A stretch of DNA of 64,000 bases from Scolanthus callimorphus (GCA_033964015.1 CM066916.1:27173404-27237403), one strand, 5' to 3'. Counted from the first letter of the stretch, positions 11,960 through 24,827 are shown. A program made the numbers and translations. The notes: generated by a model from the letters alone, not told the origin.

Positions 11960-14900
11960 GACTTTTCAATGTGAAGTATCAAAAAGACCAATATATAATC
12001 ATGCTTTCAATCTGTAAATCAGTCAGATTACCCTTAAATGACATCAATTTAGTTTACCTATAGACTGATACCTGTCAATGATCTCTTCGTAAAATGTGTG
12101 CTCATATGTATGCCAGTTTGTCCGATAATAAGTCCCAAACACGGCCAATTTTGCTAAAAATTCGAAATTAAAAGCGCACTTTTCCCCTATTTTGAGTCTC
12201 TGTATGTTGCCATAGATACAGCGCCTAGAAACGGATGATAAAGATTGATCAATGACTATTATTCGTTGATTACTACAATAAGTTTGAGCTACGTTGAGTG
12301 AAAACTCGCTGCTTTACAGCATTTCTTGAAGGTGCGGTATTTGGGTAAAAATTTGACTTGTCAATGTGAAATATTAAAAAGACCCATATATCCTGCTTTC
12401 AAAAGTGACTGTAGATCAGTCAGATTACACTGAACCACTATCAAATTTGGTGGTCGCAAAGACAAATAACCGGCCAATGATCCCTACATAAAATTTGTAC
12501 TCATATGTATGGCAGTTTGTCCGAGAATTAGTTCAAAATACGGCCAATTTTGCTAAACTTTCGATTAAATATAAAGAGCGTTTTCCTCGATTTTGAGTCT
12601 CTGCCTGTTTGCCATAAATACAGCGCCTAGCAACGATTGATACAAATTGATTATTGACTATCCTCCGTTGATCACTACGCTAAGTTTAAGCTAGGTTGAG
12701 TGAAAACTCGCTGCTTACAGCATTTCTTGAGGGCATGGTATTTGGGTGAAAATTTGACTTGTCAATGTGAAGTATTAAAAAGACCCATATATCGTGCTTT
12801 CAAGTATGGCTGTAAATAAGTCCTATTACACAGAAACTCCATCAAATTTAGTGTACCTATAGACTAATACCTGTCAATGATTCCTCCGTAAAATGTGCGC
12901 TCATATGTATGCCAGTTTGTCCGATAATAAGTCCCGAACACAGCCAATTTTGCCAAAAATTCGAAATTAAAAGCGAGTTTTTCCTCAACTTTGCGTCTTT
13001 GTCTGTTGTCATCGATACAGCGCCTAGCAACGGGTGATACAAATTGATCAATTACTACCATTCGTTGATCATTACATTAAGTATGAGCTACGTTGAGTGA
13101 AAACTCGCTGCTTTACAGCATTTCTTGAAGGCGCGGTATTTGGGTAAAAATTTGACTTGTCAATGTGAAGTGCTAAAAAGACCCATATATCATGCTTTCA
13201 AGAATGACTTTAGATCAGTCAGATTACACTGAAACTCATCAATGTAGTGTATCTATAGATTAATACCCGTCAATGATTCCCCCGTAAAATGTGCGCTCAT
13301 ATGTAAGCCAGTTTGTCCGATAATAAGTCCCGAACATGGCCAATTTTGCGAAAATTTCGGAATAAAAAGAACGGTTTTCCTCGATTTTGAGTCTCTGTCT
13401 GTTGCCATAGATACAGCGCCTAGCAATGGGTTATACAGATTGATCAATGACTATCATTCGTTGATCACTACACTAAGTTTGAACTACGTTGAGTGAAAAC
13501 TTGCTGCTTTACAGCATTTCTTGAAGGCACAGTATTTGGGTGAAAATTTGACTTGTCAATGTGAAGTGCTAAAAAGACCATATATCATGCTTTCAAGAAT
13601 GACTTTAGATCAGTCAGATTACACTGAAACTCCATCAAATTTGGTGGTCGTAAAGACAAATAACCGGCAAATGATCCCTACGTAAAACTTGTGCTCATAT
13701 TTATGCTAGTTTGTCCGAACATTACTTCAAAATATGGCCAATAGACCTCCTCAGCTTGGGCGTAATGTTGTCCCATTTCAGATCACGTGTCATTATTTGA
13801 ATAATCTTTCTTTGTTTGGGAGCTTCCATATTCATGTATGCTTCGATGCGTAGCAGAAGAGAAAGAAAGAATACTCATGGGAATGCCATGTGATCTGAAA
13901 TGGGACAACATTACGCCCAAGCTGAGGAGGTCTATTTTGCGAAAAGTTCGAAATAAAAAGAACGTTTTCCTCGACTTTTAGTCTGTCTGTTGCCATAGAT
14001 ACAGCCCCTAGCAACGGGTGATACAATTTGATCAATGACTACCATTAGTTGATCACTACACTAAGTTTAAGCTACGTTGAGCGAAAACTCGCTGCTTTAC
14101 AGCATTTCTTAAAGGCGCTGTATTTGGTTAAAAATTTGACTTGTCAAAGTGAGGTACCAATAAGACCCATATAGCATACTTTCAAGAATAGCTGTAAATC
14201 AGTCAGATAACACTCAAATGACATCAAATTTAGTGTAGCTATAGACTAATATACCTGTCAATGATTCCCACGTAAAATGTGCGCTCATATGTATGCCAGT
14301 TTGTCCGATAATAAGTCTCAAACACGGCCAATTTGCTAAAAAATAGAAATTAAAAGCGCATTTTTCCTCAACTTTGCGTCTTAGTCTGTTGCCATCGATA
14401 CAGCGCCTAGCAACGGGTGATACAAATGATCAATGACTATCATTCGTTGATCACTACACTAAGTTTAAGCTAGGTTGAGTGAAAACTCGCTGCTTTACAG
14501 CATTTCTTGAAGGCACGGTATTTGGGTGAAAATTTGACTTTTCAGTGTAAAGTATCAAAAGACCAATATATCATGCTTTCCAGAATAGCTGTAAATACAT
14601 TAGATTACACTCAAATAACATCAAATTTGGTGTACCTATCGACTGATAGCTGTCAATGATTCTTACGTAAACTGTGTGCTTATATGTATGTCAGTTTGCC
14701 AAATAATAATTCCCAAACACGGCCAATTTTGCGAAAATTTCGGAATAAAAGAACGTTTTTTCTCGATTTTGAGTCTCTGTCTGTTGCCATAGATACAGCG
14801 CCTAGCACGGGTTATACAGATTGATCAATGACTATCATTCGTTGATCACTACACTAAGTTTTAACTACGTTGAGTGAAAACTGGCTGCTTTACAGCATTT

Positions 14901-15045
14901 CTTGAAGGCACAGTATTTGGGAGAAAATTTGACTTGTCAATGTGAAGTATTAAAAAGACCCATATATCGTGCTTTCAAGAATGGCTGTACATAAGTCAGA
15001 TTACAATCAAATGTCATCGAATTTAGTGTACCTATAGACTGATTT
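11960..15045. repeat. Satellite array B, about 395-bp unit, over 7 copies
   Basis: The marker GACTTGTCAATGTGAAG recurs at 11960, 12355, 12756, 13154, 13550, 14138, 14536 and 14931. Spacing is 395-401 bp except for one interval of 588 bp, which holds an inserted MITE. Each unit also carries TATGCCAGTTTGTCCGA, CATAGATACAGCGCCTAGC and AAAACTCGCTGCTTTACAGC. The minus-strand frames of about 65 codons recurring in each unit are by-products of the repeat. Confidence 0.95.
13743..13933. mobile_element. Foldback MITE inside satellite B, 44-bp perfect TIR
   Basis: The ends are perfect 44-bp inverted repeats beginning AGACCTCCTCAGCTTGGGCG. Neighbouring array units read GGCCAATTTTGCG without the element, and here GGCCAAT/ATTTTGCG flanks it, so the insertion duplicated only AT. 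This gives a clean filled/empty comparison within the array. A truncated copy is at 8528-8686. Confidence 0.9.
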
Positions 15046-15446
15046 GTGGTATCCAGAATAAACAATAGGTAGAATCAGGCGAGAGGCCCGTTTTTCGCGC
15101 GTTCCAGTGATTGGTTCCTGAAATTAGTAGATATCCAACACCATTATCACTGCGAAATTGAGAATAACATCGTCTGAGATTTAGTCGACTAGACCCGAAG
15201 AAAAGATATACTATTGCAAACTTTTTACGAGTTTCCCACAAATGACAGATATATGACAGAACAGGCTAAATATGTCATATGCAGAAGACAAACATTGGAG
15301 TTTACCATATTTGGGCGGTGCATCGATGTTATGAATATATAAATAACTGAACTTTGGTCACGTGATCCACCAGCAAAGACATATTAAAAAAACTACTTGT
15401 CAAAAGATCAACAATGTATTGACCGTCGCAATGCAGATAAACTGCC
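15046..15446. other. Spacer between satellites B and C
   Basis: No gene is seen. The start (ATCCAGAATAAACAATAGG, then GAATCAGGCGAGAGGC) resembles one arm of the foldback element inside array D near 17690-17740, so this is probably a fragment of that family. Confidence 0.5.
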
Positions 15447-16446
15447 ACATTGCTGCTTCGTTCTACAAATGCTTTATTCCGAATTGGTCCCTCATGTCCA
15501 CATTGCTTCGTTCTACAAATGTTTAATTCCCATGGGCCCCTCACTTCCACATTGCTTCGTTCTACAAATGTTTAATTTCCATCGGTCCCTTACTTCCACA
15601 TTGCTTCGTTCTACAAATGTTTAATTCCCATGGGTCCTTCACTTCCACATTGCTTCGTTCTACAAATGTTTAATTTCCATCGGTCCCTTACTTCCACATT
15701 GCTTCGTTCTACAAATGTTTAATTCCCATGGGTCCCTCATGCCCACATTGCTTCGTTCTACAATGTTTATTTCCATAAGTCCCTCATTTCCCATTGCTTC
15801 GTTCTACAAATGCTTTATTCCCAATTGGTCACTCATTTCAGCATTGCTTCGTTCTACAAATGTTTAATTTCCATTGGTCCCTCACTTCCACATTGCTTCG
15901 TTCTAAAATGCTTTATTCCCAATTGGTCCCTCATTTCAACATTGCTTCGTTCTACAAATGTTTAATTTCCATAGATCCCTCACTTCCACATTGCTTCGTT
16001 CTACAAATGCTTTATTCCCAATTGGTCCCTCATGTCTACATTGCGTCGTTCTACAAATGTTTAATTCCCATGGGTCCCTCACCTCCACATTGCTTAGTTC
16101 TACAAATGTTTTACTCCCAATTGGTCTTTCATTTCCACGTTGCCTCGTTCTACAATGTTTTATTTCCATAAGTCCTTCATTTCCACATTGCTTCGTTCTA
16201 CAAATGCTTTATTCCCACTTGGTCCCTCATTTCCACATTGCTTCGTTCTACAAAATGCTTTCTTCCCAATTGGTCCCTCATTTCCAGATTGCTTCGTTCT
16301 ACAAATGCTTTATTCCCAATTGGTCACTCATTAACATTGCTTCGATTTACAATGTTTAATTTAATAGGCCCTCATTTCCACATTGCTTCGTTCTACAAAG
16401 GTTTTATTTCCATAGGTCCCACATTTCCACATTGCTTCGTTCTATA
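15447..16446. repeat. Minisatellite array C, about 50-bp unit, ~21 copies
   Basis: The core TTGCTTCGTTCTACAAATG recurs every 49-51 bp, followed by variable lines such as TTTATTCCCAATTGGTCCCT or TTTAATTTCCATNGGTCCCT. Two subtypes (GCTTTATTCCCAATTGG and GTTTAATTCCCATGGG) are intermixed. Overlapping frames of up to 133 codons on both strands come from the low stop density of the unit and are not genes. Confidence 0.95.
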
Positions 16447-16479
16447 ATTGTTGTTAAAATAACATCTGTTAATATGACA

Positions 16480-18240
16480 ATATCTTGGCATCCAATATAG
16501 AGAAGGGAGGTTATCTAAATAGATATCTAGTAGATTCTAATAACATAATATCAGATAATATCGCAATATCGTGGGGTTCAGCGTAGGAAAGGAGGGTATC
16601 TAAATAGATATCTAATAGATTCTAATAAGATAATATCTGATAATATCACAATATCGTGGGGTCCAGCACAGGAAGGGAGGTAATCTAGCTAGATATCTAT
16701 TAGAATCTAAGGTGATAATATTTGATAATATCGCAATATCGTGGGGTCCAGCATAGGAAGGGAGGTAATCTAGTTAGATGTCTATTAGAATCTAAGATGA
16801 TAATATCTGATAATATCGCAATATCGTGAGGTACAGCATAGGAAGGGAGGTAATCTAGTTAGACATCTATTAGAATCTAAGATGATAATATCTGATAATA
16901 TCGCAATATCGTGGGGTCCAGCAGAGGAAGAGAGGATACCTAAATAGATATCTAATAGATTCTAAGATGATAATATCTGATAATATCGCAATATCGTGGG
17001 GTCCAGCATGGGAAGGGAGGTAATCTAGTTAGATATCTACTAGAGTCTAAGATGATAATATCTGATAATATCTTGGGGTCCAGCATAGGAGGGAGGTAAT
17101 CTAGTTAGACATCTATTAGAATCTAAGATGATAATATCTGATAATATCGCAATATCGTGGGGTCCAGCATAGGAAGGGAGGTAATCTAGTTAGATGTCTA
17201 TTAGAATCTAAGATGATAATATCTGATAATATCGCAATATCGTGAGGTACAGCATAGGAAGGGAGGTAATCTAGTTAGACATTATTAGAATCTAAGATGA
17301 TAATATCTGATAATATCGCAATATCGTGGGGTCCAGCATAGGAAGAGAGGATACCTAAATAGGTATCTAATAGATTCTAAGATGATAATATCTGATATTA
17401 TTATACATTGTACTCACTATCTCGATTCTGATTGGCTAAAAGCACGCGCTTTACTTTGGGAATCACGCACTTAATAAGGGTCTCCAAAATCAGCATGCTG
17501 ATTCTTGAAGAATCAGCTAGCTGATTCTTGATCCTACGCGCGCAATGTTTCATGGGACTACAGCCCTTGAATGTTTCCCCTATTTAACAAGGCGCTTGTG
17601 TAAAAGAAATTGCTTGACAGAAAAAAAGTATTTTCACTGAATCAATGTATAATAAAACAATTATTGAATTCGGTTTTTGTGATTTCCAGAATAAACAATG
17701 TCTCGCCAAGTGGAATCAGGCTCGGCCTTACGGCCTCGCCTAATTCCACCTGTCTCGACGTTGTTTATTCTGGAAATCACAAAAACCTCATCCAATAATT
17801 GCTTAATATCGCAATATCGTGGGGTCCAGCATAGGAAGGGAGGTAATCTAGTTAGATATCTACTAGAATCTAAGATGATAATATCTGATAATATCTCAAT
17901 ATCTTGGGGTCCAGCATAGGAGGGAGGTAATCTAGTTAGATATCTACTAGAATCTAAGATGATAATATCTGATAATATCTCAATATCTTGGGTCCAGCAT
18001 AGGAGGGAGGTAATCTAGTTAGATATCTACTAGAATCTAAGATGATAATATCTGATAATATCGCAATATCGTGGGGTCCAGCATAGGAAGAGAGGATACC
18101 TAAATAGATATCTAATAGATTCTAATAAGATAATATCTGATAATATCACGATATCGAGGGGTCCAGCATAGGAAGGGAGGACAAGGTAAGATAGAATCTA
18201 CTATACATCTAATAGACTCTAATATAATGATATTATCTAA
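16480..18240. repeat. Satellite array D, about 86-bp unit, ~16 copies
   Basis: The core CGCAATATCGTGGGGTCCAG recurs about every 84-88 bp together with GGAAGGGAGGTAATCTAGTT and GATGATAATATCTGATAATA. Some units read AGAGAGGATACCTAAATAG instead, so at least two subtypes alternate. The array is split by an insertion at about 17397-17807. Confidence 0.95.
17397..17807. mobile_element. Foldback element inserted in satellite D
   Basis: Array D sequence resumes after about 410 bp. The insert contains GATTCTGATTGGCTAAAAGC and a strong hairpin at about 17657-17805. One arm has TTTTTGTGATTTCCAGAATA and AACAATGTCTCGCC; the other has TCTCGACGTTGTTTATTCTG and GAAATCACAAAAACC. The loop is GGCCTTACGGCC, itself a palindrome. 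A second small hairpin, CAGCATGCTG plus AATCAGCTAGCTGATT, lies near 17490-17530. Confidence 0.8.
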
Positions 18241-20785
18241 ATCTAAATATCAGTAATCCTATATAGTGCAGTTATCGCGCCATCCTCTGAAATCGAACGC
18301 GCGAATGCCAGCAGGGGACTTTTTGTTTATGCCATGCGCAATAACCGCTGCTCTCCAAGTTTACATTGCAGACTCAACTCAGGGAAAGCACTGTTGAGTA
18401 TCACAAATTTGTAATCAAATACCGCTCTATTTCTATTTCTCGTTTGTTTTGTTTTTATTCTGAAAGCGGGAAGGAGAAAATAAAACGTTTATTCAGCTGC
18501 CTGTATATTGCAAGTAAAAATTGTTTGATTTTAAGATCTGTGGACCTTCATCTGCGACTGTTTAAACTGGGTCAGACTGAAATTCAGACTGCAAGTGCAA
18601 GAAAAATGACGTTGTTTTTGTTTAGCAATCGTAACGATTTCCTTTTTTATCCTATCAGTTTACCCTCATATTTCGGGGCCTTCCAGTGGAATTAGATCAA
18701 GTGGAAAGATGTCATAGTTTTGGGTTGAGAAATAAAAGTTCTGCACCATGCAGACATAAATTTTGCTTGAAAAACCTGGTCACACTGTTTTAGTATAATG
18801 GAAAACAAAATGTCATGGTGACCAAACAAACATGTTGATTAGTTTGTGTGATAACCTTATTAGAAAATGTCTGGACAAGTTTCACCATAACCTATCCTGG
18901 AATTCAATCGATTTGACTACTGATGATTTACAACCCCAGATTTTGTATCTAACCAAGCTGGGATTTTGTCAAACAATGTGTAAATACCCAGACTGAAGGG
19001 TACCCACCCTGGAAATACAGTTTTCAATCAGTTTTCACCACCCTTCCCTTGGGATTAAATGGTGGATTATGTCCATGAAAAGGATGAGACTCCAAATTGG
19101 TGAACTTTTTATTGTGCTATTTATAACTAACAGAGTATTCTGACAAGTTCTGTAATAGTGGAACCTGGGCAGTTGAAAAAATTACACCTGTTGACAACAT
19201 TGGGTTTTGAGGTGGCAACATAATTTTTAATTGAATCAAAGAGGATTTTGATACAGCACTGTGATGTTCTTCTGAGCAGTAAACTATCTGTAGTGAAAAC
19301 TCTTAAAAGTAGCCCCTGCTATAGTTCTACTTCTGAAAATCAATCGATGAAATGCTCTCGTAATACTGTAACATCTAACATGTTGCATCCCTGAACCAAC
19401 AGCACTTGTGCTAGAAATTGCTATTTGGTTGCAGGATGCAGTTGTTTTGTGTCATCCAGACAAGAATGGCATTATGTTCCTTTTGTGAATTGGGCATATA
19501 CATGTACAGCTACACCTTCGGAACCTACAACAAACAATGCACAACAAGTTACTTTTGAATGTCCTACCCTCAATTATATCTTTTATCAGGTGCTTCTAAA
19601 AAAACTTTCCTTTTTAATGCATAGTAACTAGGAGAAGTGAAATGAAATTTGTATTATTGCAGTCACACAGGTTGTTCTCTTTGCTCTTAACACTGATGGA
19701 CAACACTGATGGACAACTCTGGTATCAATTGCAATTTCTCGTGAGCAACTTTAATTCGCCACATGTCTGAGCACTGGAGGGGCAGACCATAATTGAACGA
19801 TTTTGGAAACAAAATATTTCAAGTTCTGGTACAATATCGTGAAGACAGATACAAAAGATTTTTTGGAATTTGATTCAAGCAAGTTGTCCTTCAATGTTGC
19901 TAGGCAATATTGCAAAATTGTAGGGAAGAGAACATCTCGTCTCACTGTAACATGATCTACAATTTCCACTCACAAGTCAAATGGTTTATCAAAAATACAA
20001 TTTCTCACCAAATTTATTTTTAAATTCAGTAAGTATACACAACTAGCAGTGCTTTTTATACCAGCTCAGATCTCAATTTATTTTGCTTTCTGGGCAAACA
20101 AACTGAACACTTCAGTTCTTGCAACAGCTATTTCAGTGAAAATATGTCTAAGGAGCATGCCCAAGCATAGGTGTCCTGTAGGTGAACACACCAAAAAATC
20201 CTTAACTTCCCCATTATTTCCAAAAAATTAGCACCACACAATGAAGACATAAAGAATGTAGTTTTGTTTTCGAGAGATACTTCAGTGGTACAACGAGCAG
20301 TTTTCGAAAAATGTTCAGTTAATTAATATTCATGAGACAACATTTTCAAGCAGATTTTAGAACTCGAGTGAAGACCCGATTTTGCTGCCGATCTCAAGGA
20401 AATCAAATGGTTTCATTTAAACTGGGTCCTAGAAACTGCGTGTGACTTATTTCCAGATCTAATATTCCCCGTGAGGAAAGTGGGAGTCCAAGAACAACAA
20501 CCACTGAAACTCATGTGCGTAACTGTCGAACCAAAAACACATAACTTCCCCCATTTTCTGTTTCATCCCCGTTAGATAAACGAATTTCAAAATGATAGTA
20601 CTTCCATTTTTCACTGACAACTCTGTGGTACAACGACTAGATTTTGAAAGCACATTCTGGCAAGACGATAAGAAATCGGCTTTTTGCATTACAGCAAGGA
20701 AGCTCAACGAAATGATTCCACAAAACCCCTTGGTGCGATTTCTCAAAGAGAGACCTACATAAGCCAACAGTAATTAAACGCTTAC
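18241..20785. other. Mostly unique sequence, no gene established
   Basis: I see no domain-bearing frame. A 109-codon plus frame at 18366-18695 begins in an ATG context but matches nothing I know. If the minus-strand first exon at 20786-20874 is real, this stretch would be its first intron or contain its later exons; I could not pick any with confidence. Confidence 0.35.
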
Positions 20786-20874
20786 CTTGGCGGATAATTT
20801 GACACTTCACCGTTCAGCTGCTGGCAGAAAGTTAACCTGGGAATTCCACCACAGATGTCACAGACATCCGCCAT
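20786..20874 (-). CDS. Candidate first coding exon, unknown protein
   Basis: On the minus strand an ATG in a good context (ATATGGCGGATG) opens 29 codons plus two bases, then a strong donor CCAAG/GTAAGC (phase 2). The peptide starts MADVCDICGGIPRLTFCQQL and has a CxxC pair (C5, C8) and a later Cys. It is not part of any repeat seen here. I do not recognise the family and could not place the next exon. A possible terminal exon on the same strand lies at 9069-9164, beyond the satellite block, but no evidence joins them. The donor, start context and low repeat content favour a real host gene. Confidence 0.42.
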
Positions 20875-21819
20875 ATTAAATCGAAATCCTTGAATAGAGC
20901 TGCTTTGCCGAAGCGAATAGCGTTGCAATCTCAAGCTCAAACTGCTCAAAATTCATTCCCCAAATACAAATATTGTTTCTGTTGAACTCCGTTTGTGGTT
21001 TACATTACTTATTCCCGCATAAAAATGGAGAAATTAACTCGGTCGACACGACAACAAACCAGCATTTGCTCAGCTGAAGACAAATCAGGCCGTGCATCTG
21101 CGCATGCGTCACATAAAGGTCCCCTGCTGCGAATGCCACGATTTTCCTTGTCAAACACCAGGCCTTCTTCTTGCCACCACAGGGAGACCGAACGCACTCG
21201 GCCGAAAGTTGGTCTGGAAGGAGGGTGTTTGATGCGCATGCTCAAACTCTATGATTAGTCAGAAACAGCTGTGTGTTTGCTGATCAAACAGATTAGATAC
21301 AACTTATCTGAACAAACGCACTTGAAAACAATTGCATGCTGATAAGCAAAACTAGAAACGTTTAGAGAAACTAACTCTAAAAGAATTCTAATGCAAACCT
21401 AGAAAGTTACTTTCCACTGTACATAAAACTAAACAGTGTTCAGAAGTATTGTGCTGAACAAAAGTCAATTGAGTTAACTACTGATACAACAGGAAATTGT
21501 AAAAGAGCTAATCTTGTTTGACAAGGTCAAACCCAAATTCCCTTGCCTTCCAAAAGCAAGTAAAACATTTAAACGTGACTAAACAATGTTATGACTCATT
21601 TTAGCATGAACGTGACAAAAGCTGAATTGCCAAACCCTTTCCTAAATAATGAAGGCGTTACTAAATATGCTCTGAGGAAATCCTAATCAAAACAAGTTAA
21701 CAGGCTTGTTGATAGAAGACAGAAACTCACGTAAAACAGCGAAAATCTTAGCTTAAAATGATAAGCCAAAAATTGCTCAAAACGTCCATAAAAACTACTT
21801 TAGAAATGATTCCAAAATT
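20875..21819. other. No gene; upstream flank of the candidate exon
   Basis: This would be the promoter side of the minus-strand exon at 20786-20874. The segment 21000-21250 is relatively GC-rich, with two GCGCATGC motifs (about 21108 and 21234). No TATA box placement is convincing. Confidence 0.3.
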
Positions 21820-22255
21820 GTCACAAAGTGACCCGGTCACATAGGCTTGGCAGGCAGTCACTATGTTCGAAAGAAGACCACTTAGGTAAGCGTGAGTTCG
21901 ACGTTACAAGTATAGAAATTCCTTATTTGGACCGCTTCACACAAATTAATAATAATTATTTCGTAATTTGCGGCGGGCAGTTGCTCGCATGAATGATAAA
22001 ACCTACAGGCTTTGTTTACTATACACAAAAATCGGAATGTTCGTCTGCCCTTTCTCTGAGGCTTAATGAAATGCGTTTATCAAAATCTGGGCGCGCTTCG
22101 CGCACAACGGAAGAAGCATATTCTACTAGGTCTACTAGTGTCTGCCAAAAAAAAAAAATCGTACATGGTCTTCGAGTCCGAAAAAATCCCCGTAAAAAAA
22201 TTCATACGCAAAAAGATTGCCACCCTCCCTCCCCCAATTTCTAATGGTCCACCCC
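21820..22255 (-). repeat. Degraded copy of a dispersed DNA element
   Basis: In reverse complement this matches the interior of the element at 49445-50443 (for example GAAGCGCGCCCAG, GCCTCAGA, AAACAAAGCCTG, TTTCGAACATAGT in the same order). It ends with the TTCTAATGGTCCACCCC terminus that also occurs at 6311. No transposase was found in any of the copies. Confidence 0.6.
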
Positions 22256-23669
22256 TTAATCCTTGCTTTATTCTAATAATTTTGCAATCTATGTTATTTT
22301 TTTGTAAAACGAGACCAGTTCAGGTTACATTTTCAACAATATATTTATCGACTTTCTGTCTAAATAGCGGTTTGTGCGTTGTTGTTTGTTGTACACGTGA
22401 AATTCTAAAAATGCGTATTTAATTAACGTCGCATCTTGTCCTGTTCATCATTTTTGCCGCCAAGAACGCAACATCAACAAAAATCTTTCCGTGCAACATT
22501 GTTGCGCGAAAAGTTTTTGACATCGAATCATAATATTCATCATTTTGTGTTGCGTGTTTTTGTTGCTGAGCTGAATGTTGCGCGAGAAATCGTCCCCTGC
22601 ACCATGTTTACTTTACGCGGCAACCGAGTTTTAGCGCAACAATGTTACGCGAAAAATCGACGTTGCCTGTTGTCCCGTGTAACATAGCCTTTAAACCTCT
22701 ATATATTTTGCACTGTTGGCAATTAGTAAGTGCCTAAAGCATGACTATAAAATATTCTTACAACTATTCGGAACGCGCTTTTGCAATTATACTCCGTATA
22801 CTCCATACTCAGTCGATTTCGACGTTTTTCCCGACATCGAAATTTCCAGAGGGGGCTTGGGGAAATTTCGCTGCCTGCTCGGCATCCTTGGCAAGTCACG
22901 AAAAAAGTAAAATTTCGAAGGAAAAGTCTGAGAGAAAATGAAATACTAATAAGTTGCAATAGAGCAGTTTTCACATGACTGTTGTGAAAGCAATTCCAAA
23001 GTAATTAACCAATTACTCAATTAACCACTAACCAATCCAATGCAATAGTATTTCATCAACAAACCAATCAGGTTAATATTGTGGTTCAGTATGATTACTA
23101 AAGCGATTCCATGTGATGATTGGTTGAGACATTCAGAATATTTTGCTATTTTTGGCTTTATTCAGCTATAGGTGATTTCACATGAACTATAGGTGAATAT
23201 AACATTGAAAGCACTGGGACCGCGTGCACACTTTATTACCAGAAATTTAAAAAGGACCCCTAAGCCCATTTTTTTTTTGTCAAAAATCTTAAAGTTGCCT
23301 CATGCTCCATAAATATCAGCGAATAGTCACCTCGACTTCGTTAGGATTAAATAATCATGCCGGGTCAGCTGTCCACCGAAATGAGACATCTGGTATAAAA
23401 AGCATTTAATCTGATTGGATTGAAACTTGGGAGGATGATAGACATTTTTATTCTGGGCAATCATATGTTTTTTATTTTTCAAAATTAAACGGTCAAAGAC
23501 AAATTATATTATATGGCGAATTTTATCGATTTCAAAAGCACTTGCTATAACGATATTAAATATCAAAAATATTGTGAGAAATGTGTGGTTCAAAACAAAT
23601 ATCTGTACCCCCTCCACGGAAGGGTGCTGAAAAGTGATCCCCCTCCCCCACCTTTCTGAAATTTCACTT
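22256..23669. other. No gene recognised
   Basis: The part at 22440-22690 repeats a short motif of the type GCAACA(T/A)TGTT(G/A)CGCGAAAA three or more times, suggesting an old foldback or minisatellite. The segment 23597-23665 is C-rich (CCCCCTCCACGGAAGGG) and looks like the end of a C-rich element. Nothing else was seen. Confidence 0.4.
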
Positions 23670-23671
23670 TA

Positions 23672-24129
23672 CAGCCAAAGACGCTGAAGCATCCCCCTCT
23701 AGAGTGAAATAATAAGTTGATTCTTGGAATAATGGATCCATTATTCGATTCAATAATGCATATGGCTTGGGAAAACTTATTTGGATTTGAACTCGGATTT
23801 CGGCTAGATTACCTTCCTGACACCAAGCTCCGACACTGGCTTTGTGCTTCTTGGAATATTCCTGATAATTCTGATCAACAATTTCTTCTCTAAATGAACG
23901 ACAGGCCCGCCATATTGGTAACAAAACTAATAAACAAAAGGCTCCCTGTGGATTTGTCCATTTATGGAAGTGCCTCCGTCGTCTATCGTCCAATCAAAAA
24001 GCGAAAACCTGTTCAAATCGAAAGACGTTTTCCCAACCCGAAAGTATTATTGAATCGAATAATGGATCCAATATTCCAAGAATCAACTCATTATTGCGCT
24101 CTGGGGGATTGCTTGAGCGTCTTTGGCTG
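23672..24129. mobile_element. Foldback MITE, ~110-bp TIR, TA target duplication
   Basis: The ends CAGCCAAAGACGCT(G/C)AAGCA are inverted. The arms stay similar for about 110 bp, including AGTTGATTCTTGGAAT and GGATCCATTATTCGATTCAA. TA flanks both ends (23670-23671, 24130-24131), which fits a Tc1/mariner-type element, although that assignment rests on the TA alone. No transposase. Confidence 0.8.
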
Positions 24130-24131
24130 TA

Positions 24132-24827
24132 ATTATCCCTTGGAATGGAAATGTCGATCATACTGCCAAGTTTTAACCAAATCAGACAAAACGCTGATAA
24201 CATTACCGGTATACTAGATGTCACATTTTTGGGGACAGCTGACCTGGCGTGAATTGCACAAATCAAACCCAGTCATCATTCGACACAAGACAAAACGTTT
24301 TGAGGAGATGATCCCCAATTGTTTCATATGCTGAATTGCAATATTTTAAAATCTGTTTGGAATGCTTGGCGATGGAACAATGGCGTGGTTGGCTTATTTA
24401 AGAGCAACAAATTAGCTGGTAGATATGTATCTCCAGTACTTTATCTAGAGACGCCAAACAATACTGAATTATTTCGGCATGGGGAAGGTATTTCCAAGAA
24501 TCAATCCTAGCCATTTCCCAAAACCATCAACCATAAGTAACGTCTGCGAGAGAAGATGACATCTGTTATCTTTCGTTCCCATCACAGAGTGACGGGTCCA
24601 TTTCTGGTCTTAATTAATGCTAACCAGTAAGCAGGGTGGATAAAATACTGTTCAGCCTGGAAAGAAATAAAAAATGCCATTTCACAATCCAGCTCCATCC
24701 GCTCAACAACACATGGAAATACTCCAATTTTTTTACTTATCTAGCAGCTGAAAGGTTATTTAACAAACCTAGACGAATTCAAATTGCAATAGCTTTGCTG
24801 AATAGTTTGTTCTTCTCTTGTTCTTAG
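24132..24827 (+). other. Intron-like sequence upstream of zinc-finger gene 1
   Basis: No frame of interest. It ends in a good acceptor with a pyrimidine tract, TTGTTCTTCTCTTGTTCTTAG (24807-24827). The first exon of this gene was not found; no copy of the 20-codon exon seen at 33196 occurs upstream. Confidence 0.45.

Noticed and set aside
12857..14035. Recurrent 64-67 codon minus frames (MINLYHPLLGAVSM...)
   Set aside because: The same frame recurs once in each 395-bp satellite unit with random breaks, so no selection is evident.
15397..16447. Overlapping frames of up to 133 codons on both strands with LRSTNALFPIG-type repeats
   Set aside because: They are produced by the 50-bp minisatellite, which lacks stops in several frames. 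The same peptide appears in shifted frames as the unit slips.
10309..18240. CRISPR-like array
   Set aside because: Units are repeated in full, with no conserved repeat plus unique spacer pattern, and the surroundings are eukaryotic.
6311..22255. One 16-kb transposon with TAGGGGTGGACCATTAG inverted ends
   Set aside because: The ends match in inverse, but no target duplication flanks them and no transposition gene lies between. Two solo ends of a dispersed family are simpler.
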